Below the pieces are notes generated by a model, which had not been told where the DNA came from, made no database searches, and saw nothing but the letters and a program-made list of their open reading frames with translations. From positions 62,001 to 126,000 of the forward strand of contig NZ_JAKGAP010000008.1 of NCBI RefSeq assembly GCF_021532375.1: a stretch of DNA of 64,000 nt, read 5' to 3'. The DNA is from Paenibacillus alkaliterrae (lineage in GTDB: Bacteria > Bacillota > Bacilli > Paenibacillales > Paenibacillaceae). Positions 1 through 7,076 of this stretch are shown in pieces. Numbering within the stretch: the stretch's first letter is position 1; each line of letters begins with the position of its first letter. A program made the position numbers and the translations under genes.

Positions 1-20
1 TAAGAGCGGAGGGAAAATGT

Positions 21-653
21 ATGAGCAATATGCTGGAGCTGCTGATGCAGCACAAAATCGTTGCAATCTTGAGGGGCATTGAAGATCGTCACGCGGACGC
101 TGCGGGGAAGGCTTTGATCGACGGCGGCATTCATATGATGGAAATTACGATGAATACGGAAGGCGCGGCGGTCATGATCGAGCGTTGGCGCAATAAGTTC
201 GACGGCAAGGCGGCAGTAGGCGCCGGAACGGTAACGGATGTAGAGCTTGCCGAGCAAGCGGTTGCTGCAGGCGCTCAGTTCCTCATCTCCCCTAATTTGG
301 ATGAAGAGGTCATTGCTTACGGACGGGAACGGGGCTTGTCGGTCTGGCCCGGCGTCATGACGCCGACGGAAATCGTGAAGGCATGGAAGGCCGGGGCCGA
401 TGCGGTGAAAATTTTTCCGATGGGAACGCTTGGCGTAGACTACCTGAAGGAGATTCGCGGTCCGTTGAACGATATCCCGATGATCGCGACAGGCGGCGTT
501 GACCTACATAATATAACCGATTACTTTAAGGCAGGAGCGAATGGGGTCGGGATGGGCGGCAAGCTGGTCAACCTGGAATGGGTGCGGGAAGGCAAATGGG
601 ATCAGATAACGGAACGGGCGCGTCAGTTCGTTGCGGCCGTTCAGGCTTTGTAA
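21..653 (+). CDS. eda: Bifunctional 4-hydroxy-2-oxoglutarate / KDPG aldolase
   Basis: Cleaves 2-keto-3-deoxy-6-phosphogluconate to pyruvate and glyceraldehyde-3-phosphate, the last step of hexuronate and Entner-Doudoroff catabolism, in the cytosol. The 210-residue length is normal for the single-domain class I aldolase TIM barrel. Visible signatures are VGAGT (66-70) and DAVKIFP, where Lys130 should form the Schiff base; Glu41 in MEIT is the expected catalytic acid. The residue after T43-M44 is Asn where the Escherichia coli enzyme has a phosphate-binding Arg. The start has a GGAGGG site 4-9 bases upstream. TAA at 1-3 may be the stop of a preceding gene, perhaps a KDG kinase, but that is outside the window. 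The gene fits the GH67 glucuronidase locus 14 kb downstream as the sink for released glucuronate (inference). Confidence 0.93.
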   Translation: MSNMLELLMQHKIVAILRGIEDRHADAAGKALIDGGIHMMEITMNTEGAAVMIERWRNKFDGKAAVGAGTVTDVELAEQAVAAGAQFLISPNLDEEVIAYGRERGLSVWPGVMTPTEIVKAWKAGADAVKIFPMGTLGVDYLKEIRGPLNDIPMIATGGVDLHNITDYFKAGANGVGMGGKLVNLEWVREGKWDQITERARQFVAAVQAL

Positions 654-672
654 TGGCGAGGGGGAGCAGGTT

Positions 673-1647
673 ATGGGCTTAATCGCGGGACTTGTGGTTG
701 GCGGTATCCTTACCGCTTCCGTGCTTTCCGCGCTTGTGTGGCGCATCGGATCGCAAAGTCAGCAGCCGCGTATCATTGCGAATGCCGCCGCCCCTGAAGT
801 CGATACTCAGTGGAAAGCCGTATCGTTTAGGAGCGGCGGCTCGCAGATGAAGGGCTGGCTGCTTGAGCCGTCGCAGGGTTCGGCAACGCAGGAGGAAGGC
901 TGGCTGTTTGAGACGGCACAAGATTCAGCAGCGGAGGAGGAAGGACTCCTTCCGCTTGTTGTCGTTGCGCATGGCTGGGGCTCCAACAGGACGAGAGTGC
1001 TGCGCTATACGCACCCGCTTTATAAGGCCGGCTTTGCCGTATTCATGTACGATGCCCGAAACCACGGGGAAAGCGATACGATCAAAGCGCCTTCCGCGCT
1101 TATGTTCCGTGATGACGTGATCGCCGCAGTCGATGCGGCCCGCCGATTGCCGGGCATCGATCCGGATCGGGTGTCAGTGCTCGGCCATTCGTTAGGAGGA
1201 TTCGGCGCTTTGCTCGCGCTCGATCAAGGCATGAGGGTTTGCTCGGTCATAACGGATTCGATGCCCGTCCGTTTCGAGACGATGATGGAGGCGGAGCTGA
1301 AGAGGAAGAAAATCCCGTCCTTCCCGCTTGCTTATCTGATTCCGCCGATTTGGTTAATCCGCTCAGGCATATCGCAAGCTCAGTTTCGGGCGGCGAATAT
1401 TCCCGACGTGCTGGCGAGGCATGCGGGTTTAGAAGGAAACGCCCGTACGCCGGTGCTGATGATTCACTCGAGCGAAGATGATTTTATACCAGCTGCGGAT
1501 TTGCGGCAGCTTAAGGAGCAGTTGTCCGCGGGGACGATCGAAACGCTATTCGTGTCGACGAAGGGTCATAGTTCATCCGAGCAGGACCCGGCGTTTTGGG
1601 ATCGGGTTTTGCCGTTTCTGGAGGAAACGCTGCTCAAGGAGGCGTAA
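673..1647 (+). CDS. Alpha/beta hydrolase with N-terminal membrane anchor
   Basis: Serine hydrolase of the alpha/beta fold, 324 residues, substrate unknown. The first 22 residues form one hydrophobic segment (uncleaved anchor or signal), followed by a spacer and the hydrolase domain with an oxyanion-loop HGW (about residue 100), nucleophile elbow GHSLGG with Ser173, an Asp in SSEDDF and a His in TKGHSS. I start it at 673 rather than at an in-frame ATG at 631, because 673 has a GGGGGAG site just upstream and leaves the hydrophobic segment at the N-terminus; the earlier ATG lies inside eda. The 19-bp gap to eda suggests one operon. A small internal repeat (two copies of a W-L-E/F motif, residues about 60-90) is seen in the linker. 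Homologues are often annotated as prolyl oligopeptidase-like esterases. Confidence 0.83.
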   Translation: MGLIAGLVVGGILTASVLSALVWRIGSQSQQPRIIANAAAPEVDTQWKAVSFRSGGSQMKGWLLEPSQGSATQEEGWLFETAQDSAAEEEGLLPLVVVAHGWGSNRTRVLRYTHPLYKAGFAVFMYDARNHGESDTIKAPSALMFRDDVIAAVDAARRLPGIDPDRVSVLGHSLGGFGALLALDQGMRVCSVITDSMPVRFETMMEAELKRKKIPSFPLAYLIPPIWLIRSGISQAQFRAANIPDVLARHAGLEGNARTPVLMIHSSEDDFIPAADLRQLKEQLSAGTIETLFVSTKGHSSSEQDPAFWDRVLPFLEETLLKEA

Positions 1648-1690
1648 TTCTTAACGATCCAACGTGCATAAGGCAAAGCTATATACCGGT

Positions 1691-1985
1691 AATTTTAGCT
1701 CTATTTTGCGTCACCCGCTCTCAAACAGGGCTCAGACATCCCATTGCTCTGTAATAGAGCTAAAAATTAGATCTATTTCCTCCCAAATAACTAAAATTGT
1801 AAATATAGAGCTAGAATTTAGATCTATCGTGCACCGCCCGCCATCAAACAGAGCTCAAACATACCATGGCTCTGTAATAGAGCTAAAAATTAGATCTATT
1901 TCCACCAAACTAACCAAAATTGCAAATATAGAGCTGGAAATTAGCTCTATTGTGCATCGACTGTCATCCAACAGGCTCACCCAAA
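1691..1985. repeat. 123-bp period tandem array carrying four AT-rich stem-loops
   Basis: About 2.4 copies of a 123-bp unit: the motif 'ttTAGCTCTATT' or a variant of it recurs with G at 1698, 1821 and 1944, exactly 123 apart. Each unit contains two near-palindromes of form ATAGAGCT-n-AGATCTAT, at 1754-1776, 1805-1827, 1877-1899 and 1928-1950 (spacing 51, 72, 51). The last is a perfect 8-bp stem (ATAGAGCT/AGCTCTAT). A 'CAAACAGGGCTC' like core sits between pairs. Because the period is a multiple of three, one frame stays open for 109 codons, but it lacks a ribosome-binding site. Probably a non-coding interspersed repeat family. Confidence 0.8.
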
Positions 1986-2108
1986 ATCGCTGAATAACGC
2001 CGAAGTTTTCCTCTATTTCAGTCGGTAAAGCAGAAATAAAGAGCTACTTATTTGCCGTTATCCTTCCGCCGTGTGTGGAATGATATGCTCAGGCGTTAAT
2101 TTTATCCC

Positions 2109-2140
2109 AAAAAAGAGGCCTGCGGCAAGAAGCCGCAGGC
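2109..2140 (-). terminator. Hairpin with U-tract on the minus strand
   Basis: Perfect 9-bp stem (2118-2126 with 2132-2140, GCCTGCGGC) and AAGAA loop. The A-run at 2109-2114 becomes a U-tract only when read leftwards, so it would stop leftward transcription, for example readthrough from the LysR gene, or protect the hydrolase operon. Confidence 0.6.
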
Positions 2141-2429
2141 TGTAAGAGAGAATATATAATAAAGGGGGGTCATGGGTTTATTATATAAGCGCAAGATGAA
2201 ATCAAGCTGAGATTAATATTACAGTTTGATTACAGGGAGCAATCTCCTAAATCGAATATCTCAGTTGTTGGTGATAAAAATAAAGTTGTTTAATCTGGAT
2301 GGGTTGAATGGATGGTTGGTGAAAATAAAGTTGTTTAGTCTAAATTTCAGCGGGTTTACGTGTATTAAGAATGCAAACAGCCGTATTATCCTAAAATACT
2401 TGCCTAATCGGAGATGATGTTCAGTACCC

Positions 2430-2472
2430 CCCCTAAGAGGAGCTGCCTTATTGAGGCAGCTCCTCTTAGGGG
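2430..2472. terminator. Perfect 19-bp hairpin downstream of the LysR gene
   Basis: Perfect inverted repeat, 2430-2448 pairing with 2454-2472, five-base loop. It lies 120 bases past the LysR stop codon. The flanking U-runs are short on both strands, so it is terminator-like rather than a textbook terminator. Confidence 0.55.
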
Positions 2473-2591
2473 TTTGAACTAAATATTTCTGTTAAGGCCA
2501 AGAAACGTTATCTGGCTTGATTAACCCCTGCCATACCCATTACCCCAAAAGTTTTTTACCCGAGTTTATAACAACCTCTTACCAGTTTTTC

Positions 2592-3488
2592 CTACACATC
2601 TGTTAATTTCGCCTGAATTTCTTTAAAAAACAAATCGGCAGCAGCCGAAAAGACCTGGTGCTTTTTCCAAACAATATTTAAGCCAGATTCAAGTCTTGGC
2701 TCCAGCGGTCTAAAACAAAGGTTACTATCACTAGACGTATTCACTATTCTATCAAGAGTTATTGCATAACCAATGCCTTCTTCAACCATAATGGCAGCAT
2801 TATATGCAAGATTGTAGGTAGTCACGACGTTTAATTTATCAAAATCTTCTCCAAACCAATCCGCAAATTCATTTTTAGAAAATGTCTGTTTCATAGCCTG
2901 TCGTGAACAGATTAGCGGAACATTTATTAAATCTGCTGCTTGAATGGTATCTTTGAAAGCAAGAGGACTGTATTTCCTCATAACAACACCCCAAACATCC
3001 TTGTCTGGGATATTGATATAATTGTATTTTGATAAATCAGCTGGTTGAATTAAAATACCAAAGTCAAGCAGTCCCTTGTCAAGCCGTTCAGTCACATCAT
3101 CTTCGTTTCCGCTGTAGAGGTGATACCGTATATTGGGATAACTTAACTGCAAGTCTCTTACTACCCGTGCAATCTGTTTCATGGCTTCTGTTTCCCCGCC
3201 GCCTATATAAACATCGCCACTTATTGTTTCTTCCATGGATCTAAACTCCGCCTCTAATTTATCGACCATAGCAACGATTTCTTCTGCTCTCTTTCTTAAG
3301 AGCATTCCTTCATCTGTGAGAATGACACTGTGACTACTGCGAATAAAAAGTTTTTTTCCTAACTCTTGTTCAAGATCTTTTAATTGTCTAGACATGGTTG
3401 GTTGTGTAACATGCAAAAAATCAGCAGCCCCTGTAATGCTTCCTTTTCTTGCAACAGCAAGAAAATAACGCAAAACTCTAACTTCCAT
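2592..3488 (-). CDS. LysR family transcriptional regulator
   Basis: 298 residues, the usual LysR length. An N-terminal winged helix-turn-helix spans about residues 1-60 (MEVRVLRYF, then the recognition segment THVTQPTMSRQLKDLE-like with QPTMSRQ). The effector-binding periplasmic-protein-like domain follows from about residue 90. A ribosome-binding site (GAGGAG) precedes the ATG. The gene is divergent from the SDR-MFS-SDR operon, the standard arrangement for a LysR protein that controls its neighbour, and the palindrome at 3542-3562 is a likely binding site. It belongs to the CynR/BenM-like part of the family by general look; the inducer cannot be told from sequence. Confidence 0.92.
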   Translation of the reverse strand: MEVRVLRYFLAVARKGSITGAADFLHVTQPTMSRQLKDLEQELGKKLFIRSSHSVILTDEGMLLRKRAEEIVAMVDKLEAEFRSMEETISGDVYIGGGETEAMKQIARVVRDLQLSYPNIRYHLYSGNEDDVTERLDKGLLDFGILIQPADLSKYNYINIPDKDVWGVVMRKYSPLAFKDTIQAADLINVPLICSRQAMKQTFSKNEFADWFGEDFDKLNVVTTYNLAYNAAIMVEEGIGYAITLDRIVNTSSDSNLCFRPLEPRLESGLNIVWKKHQVFSAAADLFFKEIQAKLTDV

Positions 3489-3541
3489 CTATACTCCTCC
3501 TCGTAAGTATTACAATACACGTTTCAGAAATACTCATCAAG

Positions 3542-3562
3542 CATATCTTGATATAAGATATG
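3542..3562. promoter_or_regulatory. Palindromic operator candidate for the LysR regulator
   Basis: CATATCTT-gatat-AAGATATG: an 8-bp perfect inverted repeat with a 5-base spacer, containing the T-N11-A pattern typical of LysR boxes. It sits in the divergent gap, 54 bases from the LysR start and about 190 bases from the SDR start. An outer, weaker pair (ATACTCAT / ATGAGCAT) flanks it. Confidence 0.6.
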
Positions 3563-3617
3563 AGCATTTGCTATGCACAAAAAGAACGCTAAAATAAATA
3601 ACGAAGGAGGTAATCGG

Positions 3618-3722
3618 TTGGTTTATTTCGCAGAAGCTTCTTCGATACAGGGCAATCTTCCGCCGGAATCGCGGATTCCGCCGCGGCGCAACCAATTTAT
3701 ACAAACAGTATTATTCACATGA
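3618..3722 (+). CDS. Possible 34-residue leader peptide or gene remnant
   Basis: A TTG codon at 3618 follows a strong AAGGAGG (3604-3610) at ideal spacing and opens a 34-codon frame ending in TGA at 3720. The peptide is unfamiliar (starts MVYFAEASS, proline/arginine-rich centre). A short inverted repeat (CGGAATC/GATTCCG, 3663-3679) lies inside. It could be an upstream leader of the SDR operon or the 5' scar of a lost gene; no function is assigned. Confidence 0.25.
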   Translation: MVYFAEASSIQGNLPPESRIPPRRNQFIQTVLFT

Positions 3723-3754
3723 TATTGGAAGAAAACTGGAGGGAATGAATAACA

Positions 3755-4594
3755 ATGGATACGACAAAGGTTTGGTTTATTACGGGAGCCGGTCGGGGTA
3801 TGGGCACAAATATCGCGAAAGCTGCTTTGAACGCCGGACACAAGGTTGTGGCTACCGGCCGTAATCCGGATGCGGTGGCCAAGGCGATCGGTGAATCCGA
3901 GAATGTATTGGTCGTCCAATTGGACGTTACCCGGCCTGCCGATGCACAATCCGCAGTCAAGGCGGCAATCGACCGGTTCGGGACCATCGATGTGCTGGTC
4001 AATAATGCCGCACACTTCTATGGGGGTTTCTTCGAGGAACTGATCCCGGACCAAATCGAACGTCAGTTGCAGGTGGCGTTGATCGGCCCGATGAATGTTA
4101 CCCGGGCGGTGTTGCCTGTGATGCGCAAGCAGCGTTCCGGTCATATCATCTCGATCTCTTCGGGCGCCGGCATTTCCGGATTCGAGTTTAATTCCGCCTA
4201 TTGTGCATCGAAATTTGCGCTTGAGGGGTGGATGGAGTCGTTGGCGCCTGAGGCAGCTCCATTCGGCATTCATACGACCATTGTCAACCCGGGCTTTTTC
4301 CGTACGGAATTTCTTACGGAAACGTCGTCGACATACGCCGAGCCGTCGATCGAGGACTATGCGGACCGCAGGGTTGGTTACATGGAATTTTTTTACAAGC
4401 AGAACGGGCAACAGTCCGGCGATCCGAACAAGCTCGCCAAGGCGCTCCTCCTAATTGCAAGCGAAGCTGAGCCGCCGCGACGCTTCATCGCAGGCGCCGA
4501 CGCGGTCAGCATTGCAGAGCAGAAGATTGCCGACCTCCAGGCGCAGATCAATGCCTACCGCGATCTCTCGACGTCCATGGCCTATGAAGACTAA
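3755..4594 (+). CDS. SDR family NAD(P)-dependent oxidoreductase
   Basis: Classical short-chain dehydrogenase/reductase of 279 residues. The cofactor motif TGAGRGMG is at 10-17, NNAA at 83-86, catalytic Ser135/136, and Tyr149 with Lys153 in YCASK. The basic residue in the TGxxRGxG motif suggests possible NADP(H) preference. The substrate is not identifiable; close relatives act on ketones, quinones or aldehydes. A GGAGGG site lies 11 bases upstream of the ATG. It is the first gene of an SDR-MFS-SDR operon and overlaps the MFS gene by 11 bases, so the two are likely translationally coupled. Divergent LysR control is likely. Confidence 0.9.
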   Translation: MDTTKVWFITGAGRGMGTNIAKAALNAGHKVVATGRNPDAVAKAIGESENVLVVQLDVTRPADAQSAVKAAIDRFGTIDVLVNNAAHFYGGFFEELIPDQIERQLQVALIGPMNVTRAVLPVMRKQRSGHIISISSGAGISGFEFNSAYCASKFALEGWMESLAPEAAPFGIHTTIVNPGFFRTEFLTETSSTYAEPSIEDYADRRVGYMEFFYKQNGQQSGDPNKLAKALLLIASEAEPPRRFIAGADAVSIAEQKIADLQAQINAYRDLSTSMAYED

Positions 4595-5780
4595 ACCAAA
4601 TCATTTGCTTGTCTATATATTGACCTTTGGTGTATTCGGTATCTTGAATACCGAGATGGGCGTGATCGGAATCTTGCCTTTGATTGCGGACCACTACCAT
4701 GTCAGCATCTCCACCGCAGGGTTGATCGTGAGTCTCTTTGCGCTTGCGGTTGCCGTCTCCGGCCCGATTATACCTTCATTGTTTTCGGGCATGGACCGCA
4801 AAAAAGTTATGTTGCTTGTGCTTGGCATTTTTATAGTAGGCAACCTTGTCTCCGCCTTCACATCAAACTTTACCGTGTTATTGATTGCGCGTGTCATTCC
4901 GGCCTTTTTCCATCCTGTTTATTGTTCATTGGCATTTACCGTCGCAGCGGCGTCCGTCGGCAAGGAGGAAGCTTCGAAGGCAGTGGCTAAAGTATTCGTT
5001 GGCGTGTCTGCAGGGATGGTGCTTGGCGTACCGGTCTCGAGTTTGATTGCCACCGCCACTTCGCTTACCTATGCGATGTTGTTCTTTGCCGCCGTAACGA
5101 CAGTCGCTTTCGTCGCGACACTCTTGTTCGTACCATCGATGCCTGTTACGGAAAGGCTCTCTTATGGCACGCAATTGCGCGTATTAAGAAGATCCATGAC
5201 CTGGCTTTCCATTGCCGCTGTGATCTTCATGAACGGAGCCGTATTCGGGGTGTACAGTTACCTTGCCGAGTTTCTGAAAACCGTGACGAATTATTCCTGG
5301 AATACAATCAGTTTGATGTTATTCCTATACGGTGTGGCCAACATTGTTGGAAACATGATTGCAGGGAAGCTGCTTGCAAATCATCCATTAAGAACGGTAC
5401 AGTCTTATCCATTTGCATTGGCGGCAATTTATATCCTGCTTTTCACCTTGGGACAGTTCAGCGTGCCAATGGCCTTCATTATTTTGATTTGGGGAATATT
5501 GGGCGGCATAGGAGGCAACATTACTCAATATTGGATTGTGTCTTCAGCGCCAGAGGCTCCCGAATTCGCGAATGGACTCTTTCTGACATCCGCCAACTTG
5601 GGAACAACGATTGGTGCAGGTGTATGCGGACTATTTATAGCAGGAATAAGTACGCAATACGTCGTACTTGGGGGAATCTTGTTCCTGATCTTAAGCGTCG
5701 CAACAATATTTCCAACAATTTCTATGTCCGGCCGATTGAAGAATGCCGGCCGATTGGAGGATGCCAATGTTGCAAGATAA
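4584..5780 (+). CDS. MFS transporter, DHA1-type drug/sugar efflux permease
   Basis: About 398 residues with roughly 12 hydrophobic segments. The N-terminal GVFGILNTEMGVIGILP stretch and the cytoplasmic loop SGMDRKKVM match the AraJ/YdhP-like DHA1 branch of the major facilitator superfamily, whose members export small molecules by proton antiport. I start it at 4584, inside the end of the SDR gene: the open frame extends upstream to 4455, but that part is arginine-rich and is the shadow of the SDR gene. It has no strong ribosome-binding site, as expected for coupled translation. Together with the flanking reductases this suggests a LysR-controlled detoxify-and-export unit (inference). Confidence 0.88.
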   Translation: MKTKPNHLLVYILTFGVFGILNTEMGVIGILPLIADHYHVSISTAGLIVSLFALAVAVSGPIIPSLFSGMDRKKVMLLVLGIFIVGNLVSAFTSNFTVLLIARVIPAFFHPVYCSLAFTVAAASVGKEEASKAVAKVFVGVSAGMVLGVPVSSLIATATSLTYAMLFFAAVTTVAFVATLLFVPSMPVTERLSYGTQLRVLRRSMTWLSIAAVIFMNGAVFGVYSYLAEFLKTVTNYSWNTISLMLFLYGVANIVGNMIAGKLLANHPLRTVQSYPFALAAIYILLFTLGQFSVPMAFIILIWGILGGIGGNITQYWIVSSAPEAPEFANGLFLTSANLGTTIGAGVCGLFIAGISTQYVVLGGILFLILSVATIFPTISMSGRLKNAGRLEDANVAR

Positions 5781-6474
5781 GCAAGCAGCGCTTGTCACAG
5801 GCGCGAATCGGGGAATCGGATATGAACTGGCCAAACAATTGGCATTGGCGGGGTTCAAGGTCATGTTAACAAGCAGGGATCCGAAGAAGGGGTCTGAAGC
5901 AGCGCAACGACTTGCCGAGTCCGGATTGGATGTTTCGTTCGTCCTCATGGATGTCACAGATCAAGAAAGCATCCGTCAAGCAGCATTGACCGTCAAAGAG
6001 ACCGCTCACCGATTGGATGTATTGATTAACAACGCGGGCGTATATCTGGATGGGAGTGCCAAGTTATTGGCCATGGATCCTGCGATTCTGGAGCGAACGA
6101 TGTCCACGAATTTCTTCGGCGTATACCATGTCATGCGTTCATTTCTTCCGCTCATGGAAAAACGGGGATATGGAAGGATCATCAATGTTTCCTCGGAATA
6201 TGGGGCCATGAATGCCATGTCGTCTTCAGGTGCGGGTGCGTACAAGATCTCCAAACTTGCAATGAATGCATTGACCCGGTTGGCAGCAGCGGAAGTCACG
6301 GGAGATATCAAAATTTATGCAGTCGATCCGGGCTGGGTAAGCTCGGATATGGGGGGACCCTCTGCTCCGAGAACTCCGAAACGCGCTGCCGAGTTGATCC
6401 TCCGGTTAGCGACGATGGGATCGGAAGGAGCTCGCGTAGAGTTCTTCAGGGATGGCAAACCAATCGATTGGTAA
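5767..6474 (+). CDS. SDR family oxidoreductase, second copy type
   Basis: 235-residue short-chain dehydrogenase with TGANRGIG (11-18), NNAG (88-91), Ser142/143, Tyr159 and Lys163 (YKISK), related to carbonyl-reductase/C-factor-like SDRs. Among three close ATG codons (5743, 5761, 5767), only 5767 has correct spacing (6 bases) from GGAGG at 5756-5760. It overlaps the MFS stop codon by 14 bases and completes the operon. It is not a close duplicate of the first SDR; the two share only the family motifs. Confidence 0.9.
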   Translation: MLQDKQAALVTGANRGIGYELAKQLALAGFKVMLTSRDPKKGSEAAQRLAESGLDVSFVLMDVTDQESIRQAALTVKETAHRLDVLINNAGVYLDGSAKLLAMDPAILERTMSTNFFGVYHVMRSFLPLMEKRGYGRIINVSSEYGAMNAMSSSGAGAYKISKLAMNALTRLAAAEVTGDIKIYAVDPGWVSSDMGGPSAPRTPKRAAELILRLATMGSEGARVEFFRDGKPIDW

Positions 6475-6733
6475 AAAAGCGGGGAACGATATATGTTCTT
6501 GTCAGGGGCTAAAAGCCTTGTGAAACCGAACAACAACATTATTATTCATTAGGCCGGCTGTTTTTGCAATTAAGTGGAGTTAAAAGAACTGATGTATAAA
6601 ATGGAATTTGTGGCCATAATGAATCTATTGTCTTGTCCCCGAAGTTTTTTGATGCGTTGCCTTTTTGAATAGAATCAGTGATAGGATTTGTGGTTTTAAT
6701 AGGAATAGTGACTAAAGTGATTCGTGGATTTAG

Positions 6734-6770
6734 AGTGCTTACTTTGCTGATGCAAGGTTGAGCACTTTTT
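6734..6770 (+). terminator. Intrinsic terminator
   Basis: AGTGCTTA..CTTTGC / GCAAGG..GAGCACT stem of about 14 bp with one bulge, TGAT loop, and a run of five T. It ends the SDR-MFS-SDR transcription unit. Confidence 0.75.
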
Positions 6771-7012
6771 CTTGTTTGTTCCTTAGTTCATGATTCAGTT
6801 TCAATAATTCCATTAAACAACTATATTTTCAATTCGTGATTGAAGAGGGCATCTGATAAAACGACTTTATTTTCTCTCACCAGTTGTAACCATTATGCAC
6901 TCAAAATGGCCAGTTTGATCAAACAAAATCTTGATCTGACTGGTTTTGTGTATTCAAAATGAACAAAATGTACATTGAGTTTCAAATTGCCCATGGCATA
7001 AACGGCGACAGC

Positions 7013-7040
7013 TTGTGATATCCTATCGCAATCGTGATAT
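7013..7040 (+). promoter_or_regulatory. Candidate sigma-A promoter of the AraC gene
   Basis: TTGTGA (7013-7018), 16-base spacer, TGATAT (7035-7040), ending 36 bases before the start codon. GTGATAT occurs twice, about 20 bases apart. Based on consensus similarity only. Confidence 0.35.
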
Positions 7041-7076
7041 GATGATTGGTGAAGTTATGTAGCAGGAGGATATTCG

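Larger units (their letters stand above)
1648..2591. other. Gene-free region between hydrolase and LysR gene
   Basis: No convincing gene in 944 bases. It holds the stem-loop array at 1691-1985, a hairpin terminator-like element at 2109-2140 and a long perfect hairpin at 2430-2472, each listed separately. Around 2266-2345 there is an imperfect direct repeat: two copies of 'aaaataaagttgtttaatct/gtct' about 54 bases apart. A 63-codon open frame at 2226-2417 crosses this repeat, has no ribosome-binding site and resembles nothing I recognise. Base composition here is clearly more A+T rich than the flanking genes. Confidence 0.6.
6475..7076. other. Intergenic region with terminator and promoter
   Basis: About 600 A+T-rich bases with no gene. 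It holds the operon terminator at 6734-6770, a GGCCAGT/ACTGG inverted pair within 6905-6953, and a candidate promoter just upstream of the AraC gene. The first 260 bases after the operon show nothing I can assign. Confidence 0.5.

Noticed and set aside
1664..1993. 109-codon frame over the stem-loop array
   Set aside because: No start signal, and the peptide repeats follow the DNA period (41 residues); better explained as non-coding repeats.
2226..2417. 63-codon frame in the gene-free region
   Set aside because: No ribosome-binding site and it crosses an imperfect DNA repeat.
3623..4411. Minus-strand frame of 262 codons opposite the first SDR gene
   Set aside because: The plus-strand SDR has all catalytic motifs; the opposite frame has none.
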